Below are positions 38,801 to 51,298 of a stretch of DNA of 64,000 nucleotides, in pieces. The translations under genes were made by a program, and so were the position numbers. Numbering within the stretch: position 1 is the first letter of the stretch; every line of letters starts with the position of its first letter. A model generated the notes under the pieces. That model had not been told where the DNA came from. It saw only the letters and a list, made by a program, of their open reading frames with translations, and made no database searches. This DNA is from Wuchereria bancrofti (Eukaryota; Nematoda; Chromadorea; Rhabditida; Onchocercidae), in contig SSBO01000009.1 in assembly GCA_005281725.1 (NCBI GenBank), forward strand, positions 7,254,303 to 7,318,302, read 5' to 3'.

Positions 38801-41800
38801 CTGGGATAAAACCGAATTTTGCAAGATTCGAGTGAAATCCCTGGAATGATCGAGGTTCGGGTATTTCATCTTGCCTACAACTCAAACATTGATTATATCC
38901 TATCGCTTATGCATTAGAATGAATCCGATTTATAAGGGCATCAAAATGTTCTTTAAAAAAAAACTGTCAAAAATGAAATCAAACTTTGATCAGTTAAAAA
39001 TCTTCATTGAAATCTTTTATTCTATTTGATTTCAATTCCATCTTTAACATATCCTGTTACAAGTGCCAGCAAAAGAATTCCTAACAAAATGGAACAATTA
39101 TTTGAATAATTGAATATATTAAAACAAAATTTCGGAAATGGAAAAGTCGTGTCATCGGACCGGAAGGAACATTATGTCGGAATTATTGACTGCTTGATCA
39201 TTAACTTACAGTGGAATAAAATTCCAATCATTAATTAAATAATATTTTAGAAGAAAACAATTTTACAGGTATTTAAATATAGGAAAAAATTTAAACGATT
39301 TTTCCCATCCATATGAGTTCATTGAAAGCGATCGCTTTCCTCTTTATGTAATAATACCATACTCTATTAGCTTAATTTCAGATAACAGTTAGTTTGCAAG
39401 TAAAATTGCAGAAAGCATTCTAAGTAAGCAGTAATACCTTCATGCGTATGCCTTATGAGCAATATAAATAATTAGATATGAAATGCAATGGTTGATAAGT
39501 GATAGTTGTTGTAGGGAGGAACGAGAGGAGATGATAGCAGAGCTTAAGGATGAAGCGGAAGCTCGTGAAGTGAATATTCTAAAAATGCAGCAGGAACGAC
39601 TGGAACTTGTTAAAGATGCTCGTGCTGCAAAGGATTACCGCGATGAGCTTGAATGTCTGCAGCATAAGGTCAGCTGCTAGTCTTAAAATGTGTTGTAATT
39701 ATTTCATTAATTCCATTCCAACCATTTCTAAATCTCTTACATTGTCCTTTCTTCCCTAATTCCCCTACCAAAATTTGAACTAATTACGTAAGTTTTCATT
39801 TGTAAAGTTTATTCTAGCTATAAAGCTGATATGTAATTTCAAATATGAAGTTACTTCATTAGAGCAGTATCTACAATCATATTAATTGCTTCGGACATTT
39901 GAGCACTGATCTGTTTCGAATAAGTTGTGTCTTGTTATTAAATGATGAAATTTCAACAGCATTTCAACTTTTAGTTTTCAGTTGGCAAATTATGACAAGC
40001 TAGAAGCTGATAACACTAAATTGAAAGAGAAACTATCAGATCTAGATTTTTTCAAATCTCGAGTGACGGTAAAAGTTTTATTTTGCATTGGAATAAAAAT
40101 GTTTATTAAGTATTGAAAATTTCTCTTTCAAGTATAATATTGCGATTTCAAACATTTGTTTATTTTTTTAGACCAGATCAGTTTAGTCTCTGATGTTTTG
40201 TGTTTTCTTTCTTGAAATCTGACATTTCAAAATAAACTTAAACTTTTTGAAACGCAGAGTTTCTGAAAAAATAAATTTAAAAAAATATTTTTGAATTAAT
40301 TTCTTTTTAAATTTTGATGCATTCATTATTCTTTAGATTTCTGGTCACGTAATTTCTTTATTCAGTTTTATTAATATCGCAGCTTACAGGTGACATTTTT
40401 TTTACAGCAATTAAAAGAAGAGAATGAACTAATGCAGGAATCCTGCTCGATACTGGAGGATCAACTTGAACAATGTCAAAGGAAAGTTTCAAATCATATA
40501 GATATGGAGATAAAATTAGCTGATTATCAATATCAAATAAAACAATATCTTGCTGATATCACTAAGGTTTAATTTTTCCCTTAGAAGTAAACAGAATGAT
40601 ACTAATATTCCTATTCCTCACTTCATCAAACCATACCTTGTCTGAATTTTTTTGAGTTCATTTATTTTTGTAGAACTAAAATTTTTTTTGCAATTTCTTA
40701 CTTGCTTTGCTTTACTTCAGGACCGTGAGAAAATAGAACATTTGTTGGTAGAAAATGGTCGTCTGGAAAGAGAAATAAAAAGTGAAAAGCAAAAGAGCTT
40801 GACATTGGAACGAAAGGTGGAATGCATAAATGAAGAGAATGAACATAGTTCACGAGAGGATTTTGGATCTCTGGGTAGTCAAATAGCTGAGGATGATAGA
40901 AAACGAATTCTGGAATTAGAATTAGAAAATAGGAAGTTGAAAACGAAACTCGAGAATGCTAAGTGAGAATTATTGAATGTTTCCTTAACTGAAATCTGAG
41001 TTAAGAGATTTTTCCGTTGATAATTTCACTCCGATGATTTCGTTTAAATTTATTTGTTCAACTTTGTTTCTACAATGAAAAGCACCAATAACGAAAAACT
41101 GAACACATATACCGCTAAACAAATGTTACATCGTTTATACATGTATCGAGAAAAATAAAAATGTTTGCGGAATAGATTTGAAAACATCATTCTAATTTTT
41201 TTCTTTTTCTAAAAAAATTTTTGTGAATCTAAAAACGTCTGCTAAATGATAGATGAAGAATCTCTGACTTGAAACTTTCTAGTTAGTCTCACGCAACAAA
41301 TTGAAACATTTCCAAAACTTCTGCATTTAGGAATTGCGAAGAACTGGGTGAAGTTCATGCTAAATTGTTGCGAACTGAAATAGAACTATCGGAAAAGAAG
41401 GAGGAATGCGGAGTGTTAGGTCAACAAGTTCAGGAATTTCAAATGACTTTATCACAAGTTACTTCACAATACCAAAAGGTATCTCTCCTATTGCTTTTAC
41501 ATCTTCAATTAATCAGGGATAGGATGAAGAAGTTTCATCACTTGAATCGTTTTTTGTAAATTTTATGAAATTAAAGATTATAAAATATTAATACTGTAGT
41601 TATGTATTCAAGAAGCAGAGATTATAACGTAATTGTCACGGTTCAATGTATAATTTAGCGCTAGTCCAATTGGCATAGCATTTTTCAAATGTTTGATATT
41701 TTCAAACTTATTTTGCAAAGGAATTTATAGACTTGCGATCTATGCAATACATTGGTAATGGAACGAGATTTAGCACAACAGAATTTGCAGGAAGCCAGGA

Positions 41801-44800
41801 AGAAGTTTTCCGACTTTCAAAATGAGCAGAAAAATGATCTTACTAAAGCAGTATGAGAAATTAATGAATTTTATAGATTTTTAGAGCTAAAATTTTAAAC
41901 TTTAACTCAAAATGTTTATGCATATGCCTTTACCTTCCTTATTTTTAATCATTATGAAAAGTGAATACTGTATAAAAGATTTTGATATTTCAGATTAATG
42001 TTTGAGAATTTATAGGTTTCGGAGTTGCAAGAAACTTTGGAAGCTAAAGAAGAGATAATCAACTGTTTGCGAGAGGCAAAAATCCAAACAGACGAAGAAC
42101 TCCGAAAAACAGTCGAGAGAGAACAAATATCAGCAACTGATATGGGAAAGCTGAAAAGTAAGTTGCAAGAGACAGAGCAAACTGCGCGCAATTTAGAAAA
42201 GCAGAAGGAATTGTTGGAAAATGAGCGGAACGTCCAGAAGGTTCGTTCGTGTATTTGCTGAAGTTATCGAAGTATCGATTTTTGTCATCAATTTTTTAAC
42301 TACTGCTGTTAATGAAGAGCGCAGAAGTACCACTAGTAATAATATCAGTGATTCAGAACAAAACAGGACTAGCTGATGAATTTCATGGATTTTTAAGTTT
42401 ATGAAATGAAGAGAGTAAAGTTATCTATGAATTTTCAGACGAAAATTTACTTTGCTGTTGCTAAGGACCTACTTGAAGGTACCTTCAGTAAGCATCTATT
42501 TTCTTCTTAATTACTCTTAATTAAAGTCTCATTTATTCTTCATTAAATTACTTTTGGAATTAAATTCGATTTTGCAAAAGAGTTTTGAATTCGAATTCAG
42601 GCGATCAGTGAACGACTTGAAGGACACATTGAAGAGAATAGACTAAAGATAATGAATATGGAAAATATTCAGAAAAAGCTTGAATCCTGTGAAAGAGCGG
42701 TAATGGAAAGCCGAAGTCGAGTAAACGAACTGGAAAGTGAAAATCGACAGCTTAATCAACAGGTGCTCTTCTGCCATTGTTTTTGACAGTTTTAAATTTG
42801 TTGAGACAGCTTCGAAGAACTTTTTATTAATTTTTCCAGCTAGTCCTTTTTATTCTTCGTAAGAGATCCTGTAAAACTGATCATCACCACTGGACTCTAA
42901 ATTCCAGAATATCCTGTAGAGGTTATTGAAATTCGGAATTCACCCTAAAAGAATCTGGATTCTGCAGAATTTAATGCCTATCTCAAGATTTATTTAGATT
43001 TATTCACGACTTATCCTTTTCAAATCCAATTATTTTATATCCAAATCTAATTATTTTATAAATTTAATTAGAGTTGAGGATTTGAATTTGTATTTTCTTT
43101 ATTTCGTAATATTTGGAAAATCCAGTATTACTAAAGAAAGTGTCCCATTTCACAAATATATTTAACACTAAGTAAAAGATGTGAAATCAAGTTGGTTCAC
43201 TTACAGCTTGAATTGGAACTGAAAAAGATGGATCGTTTACGGGAGGATTTGGTAGCTGCAAAATCACGGTGCAGTGATTTGATATCACGATTACGTTCCA
43301 TCTGTGTATCAATTCAATTGAATGGTGGTAAATGTGAAGTAGAAATGGTGCAATCTACTGACGATGATGATGGTGATGGTGGTGGTGATAATGATGAGAG
43401 GATTATCACAATTATCGATGATGTTATCATGAAAGCACTCACAGCTGCAAGACGGGAAGCTGATCTTCTAAGGTTGCAACAACACACACAAATCGCTGAG
43501 TTAAATGATCTTAAGGAGGACATCGAGCGACTGAGGTTTGTGGTGAAGTGCTTCTCCTCGAGATTCAGAATCCATTATCGAATATTTCCAGTGTCTTCTA
43601 GAGGATTCAATAGTTTACTTACGTTATCTATAATATTTACATACTGACAAGAGATGTTAATCGGCTTTATTTTTTTCTTGACTTAATCGATTTTTTAGTT
43701 CTTTCATCGATAGATTTAGAGTAATTAATATCGTTTTTTATATCATTTTCACTTTTGCAATTTTTCTCTTTGGCCTCTGCTTTGATTTTTTTATACTCTT
43801 TAAGAATATTAAAGATTACGTTTAGAACTTTCCGTTCCTTTAGTTACATTAAGTCTTCATACTTGATAAACTTGATAGAAATTTAATTAATAAATTTAAT
43901 CATCGTATCATCGTAATTCATTCAGTGTCCAATTTGGTTGAGTTATTGATTTATTTCTTCTTAATCGAAAAACATTAGCTATCCTCCTTTATGTCGCTAA
44001 TTAAATTTACAAAATTTATGTTTGATCTATTTAAATGAGGTATGCTAAAAGGGAATAGAAAGGTTATCGCTGAATATACTGCGTAAATTTTGTGCTGAAA
44101 TAAAATGTTGTTTCTGGAAAATGAGCACCACACCAATGTTTTGACCAGTGGTTAGTAATTACTGTTTACAGTTCCTTTGGTCACTGAATAGTGCATCCGC
44201 TAGTGTTTATCATTATTATTGACTTAACATAAATGTTATTGCAGTATCATTTATATTTCAACTAAAACTCTTCATTAATTGGTGTTGCACCTCTTCTAAT
44301 TTCTTTCAGGTATCATCTCCAAGTAAGTACTATAAGAATGACTCAATCAAAAGGATTTAAGCGGATAGCTCAAATGATGATTTAATTCTATTCATCATTT
44401 TATCAAGTTCTCAGTCATAGATTACCATCTTGACGGATTTTATCAGTTTAATTGTGTCATCGCAACTATTATCATTTGTTTTCATTTCTTCATTTCCTCG
44501 CTTTTTTATCTTTGCTAAATTTTTCCCTTTTAATTGAATTCTTCGGTACCTTTTATTCCTTTACCTTTTATTATTTTCCAATGCTATCATTTATCTCAGA
44601 CTTTACCCAAAGATCGTATTCATTAACACAACTGTCTTTAAATCGAAATTTAAACTTCTATATTAATTAAAACTATAGAGATTACTTTTTACGTATGCTT
44701 CTTTATAAATAATAATCAATGTTGATAGTTATTTAACGAGGTGATATGTCCTTTCTATCAATGTACTTTCCATCTTTGTCCTTCAAACACCACAAATTAT

Positions 44801-47800
44801 TTCGTCAACACATCCATTTGCTGTTCACTTTGACCTTCTACAACAAAGCACCGTAATCAGTAAATCATCACCTGATGCATTCATTAGCAATTCTTTTTCA
44901 TTACACTTTTCTATTAGTTCTCATTCCTGTTTATTAGAGTAATTAAAATTGAGCCACCCAATGTCCAATATTGACCAAATTCTATTTTCCTCCTTTTATC
45001 ATTGATAAATAGATGAATGGGTAGATAGCTGTGTGACTTATGTCACTTATGCCATAATCACTTATGCCATCTTACATTATTTACTTCTTAGTATTCAAGT
45101 GCTGTCAAATTTGATGAGCCCATTAATTAATAACTTTCTAATTTAAAGTACAACAAATGGAAAAGAAATCGAAACTACAATTCCATGTATACTGACCGTT
45201 TTCAAACCATTCAGAATTATACTTTTCCTGTTTTACGACACTTATGTTGTAATTGCCTAATTACTTAATTGTTTGTAGGGGCTATCATTGAGTAAATACC
45301 ATAAGGGTCATCATTAAATAAACTTTTAGGCGATCGGAAAGTGATTTGAACGAAAGTGACGATCGTTTACGCCAGTTAACTACAGAGAATAGAAATATCA
45401 AAGAACAGGTATGCATTTTTATTTGTAACTGATTAAACTTCTTCTACTACTGAAAGGACTAATAGGTTCAGCGCCAGGAAAAGAGATACCTGCAATTTGT
45501 GATTGCAGGTGTTTCTTTTGCAAGAACGAATTCGTGAAATGCAGCAAGCAAATTCATTGAAATGTAGTGAAGTAACATCACTGAAAAGAGAGCTGGAAGA
45601 ATTACAGCAAAGTGCCGTAAGTTATTTGCATATATTTCAAATTAATAAAACTTCTTTTTTTCACTTATAGCTAATCACTATTCTTCTATTTGATTTATAG
45701 CTTATAAATTACAACTTAGAATTGCAATTTGCAAACTGTAATCTGAGTCGAAAGTCTTTGCAGTCATTTATATGATGGCAGATGACGTTTCATATCCTAA
45801 AGGTATTTTCTCTTTTACTCTTCTTCGTTAGTTCACAGTTTATTTATGATATCTTATTCAGAGTATCATATCTCTTCCCATATTTTCAACATGATTCGTA
45901 TATTTTTAATTCCAAATCTTATGTCTTTAATTTCAAGACTTCGTAGGTAAATAAACGAATCATTGAGAAATGTGAGTATAGATAGGAATAATACTTTGGA
46001 GTTGATACGTTTTAAATAAATTTGTAAATTAAATGCATAATGGACAGGTTTACCTTTATCGAAGTTTCTAAGAGAGGTTAGCAATAAAAGTATTAATTGT
46101 GTGATAAAAGATGGAGTTATTGATAAAGATGATTATACCCCTGCAATGATATTCTTTCTCTTAAACATTTTCACAGGTCATTATTATAGGAATGGTAGTA
46201 GCAGTGATGTTGTTTGTAAATTATACTAGCCATTATTAATGACCCATAAGGAAGTTCGTGAGTTATCAGCATTATCTCTGTCTCTGTCACAACTATTGTT
46301 TGCTTCTTTATCATAAAACTTAGAGATTGTTTATATATTTAATCTAACATTTATTGACATCCATCTTTTTCTAATATTACGTTTTGTGTGTTTTATTTTA
46401 ATTCTAATCCCGTTTCCTTCATTGTATGAATCATTACTGCAATACCTTTGCTAGCCAATTTATAATTCTTTTGCAAGTTACTGCATTATGGGTCAGGAGA
46501 TCTTGGCCACAAAATATTTCTATTCATATATGCTTTTTTTTTTGACTTGATAAGTGATTGTTGTTAAAAATATTATTTTCATTCTTGCAAATTTCAGGCA
46601 AACCGCAATAAATTGCATACTGAACTCGCTAAACTTCAAGTTTCTTTGCGAAATCTTCAACTTCAGGTTTGTTGTAGAATGCTAAGTCTCATAATCAAAA
46701 ATATCAAGAAAAAAAACCATGAAGAATTTTAAAATTGACGGAATTTAATTTATTGCAGGAAGAGCTATTAAGACAGGACAATGCAGAAATGCAAAAACAA
46801 CTTAAAATTTGCGAAGAAGAAAAATTAGCCACGAAAACTGATTTCGTAAGTTTTAAATGGTTAAATTTACTCATATTTACAATTACCCGCTCAATCAGGA
46901 TATCTCGATTATATACGAACTTTTCAGGAATCATTGCAATCAATGCACAATGCACTTCTAATGGATCACGATCGGTTGCAAACATTGCACGATATGCTTA
47001 GTGCTGATTATGATCGTGCCAAATATGATAACACGTTGCTAAATATTAAACTAAAGAATCATAAAGTATATTTTTGAAGTAATTTAGGAGTTTTCTGCAA
47101 TTTTAATGTTTCAATATATTTGAGGAAAATTTGGAGGAAAATTTAATTTGTCTTTTTAATGTTTTCTTATAATTATAGGGAACTACCGCAGAAGTTTTAA
47201 ACGAACGTCGGCAGTTTGAGGAATTAAAGTTAACGCTTGCAGAGGAACGCGAACGACGTGATCGTGAAGTGAAAATTATGCGAAGTGATATGATGGCACT
47301 GCGTAATAATTATGAACAAATACGGTAAGTGTTTTTGAGTTTAATTATAAGACTTTCAAAATGCAATTTGAATTTATTACTCATTTTAAAATCGAATTTT
47401 TCAGAAAAGATAATATTTCAATGGCACGAAATGTACAACTCAATGAGGACGAATTACGAAAGCTTCGATTTGCTGAGCAAAATCAGCGCACAATTAAAGG
47501 ACGTTTGACAGCACAAATTGATGATTTACAACGAAAGCTACAAGCTCGAAATTTAGAAATCACAGAATTACTTCAGAAAATTGAGGTTCAAATAGAACTT
47601 GCGGCTTATTATTATATTATCTGCGCCTTTTTTTTGCTTTTAAATTTTTGAGACAAAATTCTATTCTGTGATAATGATTCAAGAGATAATGATATTTATA
47701 AATAATAATAAACTTATTGTTGTGAGGGTAGCTCGAAGATCATTGCCTCATAACTTTATTTGATTATTGCTACTTTCAGTTGTTTGCACATCTGAACAAA

Positions 47801-50800
47801 GCATTAGAGGAAGAAACTCGCATTTTGGATCGACAAGTTAATCATCTGTTAGCACAAAACCAGGACCTTCTTAACAGAACATTGAATGATAAGGATATTT
47901 ATCATAATGTACAAAAAGATTTTCAGGTGCTGCTCAAAATTCTTTACATCCTGAAATTTCAGACGTAATGTTGTTTAGGGTACAAAAATTGATTTTAACT
48001 TAGCATTTCGGTTGGTAAGAGTAAACATGATAATTCTTTATTGCTTCATTCCGTTTTCCTTTTCAACCTCTTTTCCGCTCTTCTTAAAATTTCAAAATTT
48101 AAGCCAAAGATCTGTCACAGAAGAGTTGAAGTAAAACAAATTTTGCAGTGTCTTTTGAAGGAGAGAGTTACCTTACAAGAGAAATTGTCGTCGTTGCGAA
48201 GTCATAAAGAACAATTAGAAGGAAAAATAATTGGACAGTATCAAATGTTGGACAACAGAAATGAAGTAGCCAAAGAGAAGCCGACATCTGTGATTGGGTC
48301 CACCAAAGCGCTCATTCCCAAGGTATAATGACTTTTACTTTATAGTTTCGTTTTGTTATTTTTTTTTTTAGTTACTGCTTTGTTATTTTATAGTTTCGTT
48401 TGAGTGCAACCTTGAGATTACAAAACACTTTTTACTGAATTTTGTTTTTAAAATATTGACATCTCTCATCAGCCAATCAATAACTCGAATGCATATCTAT
48501 TAACTAGCTTATTGGTGAATTATTGTCCAGAAAAAGAAACTCATGATTTTTAAGATTTCACAGGAAGGAAAAACCGAAGTTTCTAACAAAATATTTACAA
48601 GAATTAGTTCCTAAAGCGCCTTTGTCAGTTGAAATCCTGAATTCATTGATTCCATTTCAGAATCTTGGCGATAGCAGTAACATATTTCCTGCTGAAAAGT
48701 TTGTGTACCATGGTTCTACAGGAGAAAGTAGCGCTTATCCAGCGAAGGAATCGTTGACAACAATGGCTGCGAAACGAGATTCACCGCTTACAGCCTCTAC
48801 AAATGGTCAGTTACCGAGGATTCGTGATCGTTGTATGGAAACAGCCATCCAAGATAACAACTACAGCAACGATTCTAGCAGTATTTCGTATCTTAGCTCC
48901 AAGAAAACTCCAAATGAAAGCCTAAGTTTTACTATTCCGAAACGCTGTACTAGTTTTGCCTTAGATGAATGTTACAGTGAGACCCATTCAACAGCCTTTC
49001 GATCACATATTAATACTGCCGAGATCGTTCTTCCTTTGAATTTTTCATCCAAAGATCGTATTTCAAGGTCAAATAGGCCTAGAAGCTTTTATGACAATGT
49101 TTGTTAGAAAGTTCAAATTTCTCTTGATTACCAGTTAGTACAAATTAATTATAATAATTAGGCCTATCTAAATTTGTTCGCTGTTTATAAATAAATCTTT
49201 TAATCTTATAGAAAAATAAGTGACATGAGTGACAACTCCTTTGTTTTAAAGTGTCTTCTCAATTATCTTTCACGCTTTTATGTTTGTTGCATATTCGTTG
49301 TTTAGTGTCTGTATTCAAATTATTCCATTCTACCCTCAATTTCGTCATATATTTTAAAGTCAGCATTTCTTCCAAGCTGATATTTTCAGAAGCAAAAAAG
49401 GGTTAACAGTTGAAGGATTTCTGAGTTCTCCTAATTACAACTGATGCTGCACGATATGAAGTTTAATGTCACATTACGCCATTGTCGCATTGTTATTCAT
49501 TCATAATTTGTCTGCGTTATCTCAACTGTGCACTTTTAAATTCATTTTCTTGCATGCAAAAATTGTGCACTTATTTGTTGTAGCAATACGAGAGAATAGT
49601 CTTGCAACAACATTATACTTGGAAATATTTTGATCGTCTAGAGAGATTGTTTGGGGTCAAAAGAAAAAAGGATGATTCGGAAGTTAAAGTATTAATCTTA
49701 CGTATTGAAACACTATATTTCATGCTTCTCATTCCGATAATTTTCATCGTAGCGCTGTATTTTTGCATTTGTTCATATGCACTAAATTGAATTTCACTGC
49801 GAAGGCTAAGTTTGAAAGTTCTTGGTTCAATTCCTATTGCACTGCCGAATTTGTTTCAAAGTTTTTCTAATTAGAATATTAAAATTACGAATTGGCAAAT
49901 TTTCCACTGGTACAAGGTGAGAATTGATATTGTGGGAGGAAAGATGTCATTTTCTCCCCGAATTATTTATTCGGTAATCAATTGATCGATGTTTGTATGG
50001 GAATAACTTGTGCTGTGATTTCCTTACAAACGGAAAATAAAATTTGTTAGCGTATGATTTGCTTGCTCACCTGTTCTTGTTCTAAAACACTTGTCGGTAT
50101 GCGACATTCAGACCTTCAAAAACTTTTTACATTTAGCCAAGCACCGTATTTCATGTCTTCATATTGATATGTATTCTAAATTAACATTCAGCTGCGATAT
50201 CCTACTAGTTCATTTGCATTTAACAGTGCACTTTCTATCGTCGGATTCATGTGCAGTAAAATTGCTATATTCATTGCTTATAGTCATAATTTAATTACTC
50301 AGAAACCCTGAAATTACTAGCTCCTTCCCAGCAAATAAAAGATTATATCTTATTCAGGACATTGCTCACTTCTGGATGATCAGCCTTGCAGTTCATCCGA
50401 TGAATTAACACTTATCAATAGGAACTGCGACTTGCGACAAAATGGTAATGGAAGTATATAACACATATATCATACATGAATGATGTATATGATGCATCTT
50501 TTCCATGAATAATGAATTCGCATTAATTTGTTCCGTTTCAGGAACACAGGCAAATTCGGATTGCAAAGATAGTTCGACGCATTCTTCTCGGACCTTTATG
50601 AGGAATGTCCTTCGTGCCGAATATTCATCGGTGCGACGTACTATTCCTTTCAATGAACGATCCGTTGATGTTATTAGTTTGAATGGTAGCGACTTCTACA
50701 TTTCCCAAACACTTTAAAATAATTTTCTGAAATGAATTTGAAAATTTGCTTTTCTCAGGTTCCGAACGTGGCGTAGACGTGCCCTCCCTACCACCACGTC

Positions 50801-51298
50801 CTCTACCTCGATCAAATTCGGCTGGTCGATCCTCGCACAGTAGATTACTTCCTTCAACATATCAACCAAAAAATTGCGCAAAACAACCAACAGTTAACAG
50901 TAAACCACCACCGCCACCGTATAAGGGACGAATGGTAAAATTATTTACTTATATTTTATATCGTTAGGAAAATGATGTGAAAAATAAACCATACGATTTA
51001 TATTATCACTTCATGATGTCCAATCGGGACGGATTATACTATCAAAATGATGCATTCTTTTTCGGAATTCCAGACACCTACGAAACGGACTGCCGAATTT
51101 TTGCCAAAAGAGACATCAACACCTAAATTAGAGCACAGTGAGTTCGTGTTCTGTCAAGAAGATGAAGAAAGAAGTGTCATTCGAGATAAGGCGGAGCGGA
51201 ATGAGAAGGCAATAAGTATCTACGAGAATGTTAATCACAATGACATATCCATTGATTCAGAAATTGGTACTGTATGGTACGAATATGGATGTGTCTGA
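26841..51298 (+). CDS. grdn-1: CCDC88-family protein (Girdin/Daple): Hook domain, long coiled coil, C-terminal PDZ ligand
   Basis: About 1,470-1,610 residues by isoform. Hook domain (residues 1-~140): [81 protein letters not shown], the family's microtubule/dynein-adaptor module. A long coiled coil follows ([54 protein letters not shown]), then a Pro/Ser/Arg-rich tail ending WYEYGCV, the Dishevelled-binding type PDZ ligand of Daple. No Galpha-binding motif was recognised. Exons: 26841-26926, 27157-27306, 27821-27938, 31482-31551, 36793-36935, 37927-38079, 38360-38447, 38557-38650, 39515-39668, 39982-40068, 40408-40566, 40721-40962, 41331-41478, 41731-41850, 42016-42240, 42601-42762, 43207-43535, 45330-45408, 45509-45616, 46598-46666, 46759-46845, 46928-47065, 47179-47324, 47405-47585, 47780-47926, 48149-48322, then 48661-49107 and/or 49584-~49701, 50358-50444, 50542-50685, 50759-50934, 51074-51298. 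Phases join through 48322; splicing between 48322 and 50358 is unresolved. A TTTAG acceptor precedes the ATG. Confidence 0.92.
27939..31481 (+). other. Long CCDC88 intron (within the Hook domain)
   Basis: 3.5 kb AT-rich intron. Apart from the candidate first exon of a small membrane-protein gene at 30194 (listed separately) I see no coding signal. A pyrimidine-rich stretch (30089-30129) and a short CA-rich run near 30150-30165 precede that exon. A 15-base direct repeat (core ATATAATCTTAACAT) lies at about 31230-31266. Confidence 0.5.
30194..32255 (+). CDS. Candidate two-exon small membrane protein interleaved with CCDC88 exon 4 (unconfirmed)
   Basis: I do not recognise this protein. Exon 1 (30194-30440) begins with an ATG one base after an acceptor-like CCTTGCAG, as in trans-spliced nematode genes, and ends at a strong donor (CACAAAG/GTAAGT). 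Exon 2 (32110-32255) begins after CAATTTTAG in the matching phase and ends in TAA, with AATAAA at about 32243-32248 overlapping the last codons. The joined product is 130 residues with two hydrophobic segments ([20 protein letters not shown] and [13 protein letters not shown]), then a basic, polar tail. It lies on the same strand as the CCDC88 gene and its intron contains that gene's exon 4 (31482-31551), so the two transcription units would interleave. A frame of this length is only marginally better than chance in such AT-rich DNA; the combination of signals is what makes it worth listing. Confidence 0.3.
31557..31581 (+). repeat. (CTTTT)n microsatellite
   Basis: About five copies of a CTTTT pentamer directly after the donor of the CCDC88 fourth exon. 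It may act as a polypyrimidine tract or simply be a microsatellite. Confidence 0.8.
32260..32275 (+). repeat. (GA)n run
   Basis: Short GA dinucleotide run in the long CCDC88 intron, just after the candidate small-gene stop codon. Confidence 0.8.
34913..34940 (+). repeat. (ATCC)7 microsatellite
   Basis: Seven perfect tandem copies of ATCC inside the long CCDC88 intron. Likely length-polymorphic. Confidence 0.95.
35899..35925 (+). repeat. (CT)n-(ATCT)n compound microsatellite
   Basis: CT dinucleotides followed by about three ATCT tetramers inside the long CCDC88 intron. Confidence 0.85.
43536..45329 (+). other. 1.8-kb CCDC88 intron in the coiled-coil region
   Basis: AT-rich. It contains a doubled CACTTATGCCAT-type motif near 45043-45073 and frames up to 72 codons without a domain. 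No gene is supported. Confidence 0.5.

Noticed and set aside
43314..43523. 69-codon - strand frame rich in Ser and Ile
   Set aside because: Antisense shadow of the CCDC88 coiled-coil exon.
49795..49850. T-loop-like GGTTCAATTCC suggesting a tRNA
   Set aside because: The flanking bases do not form a five-pair T stem, and no acceptor or D arm could be found upstream.
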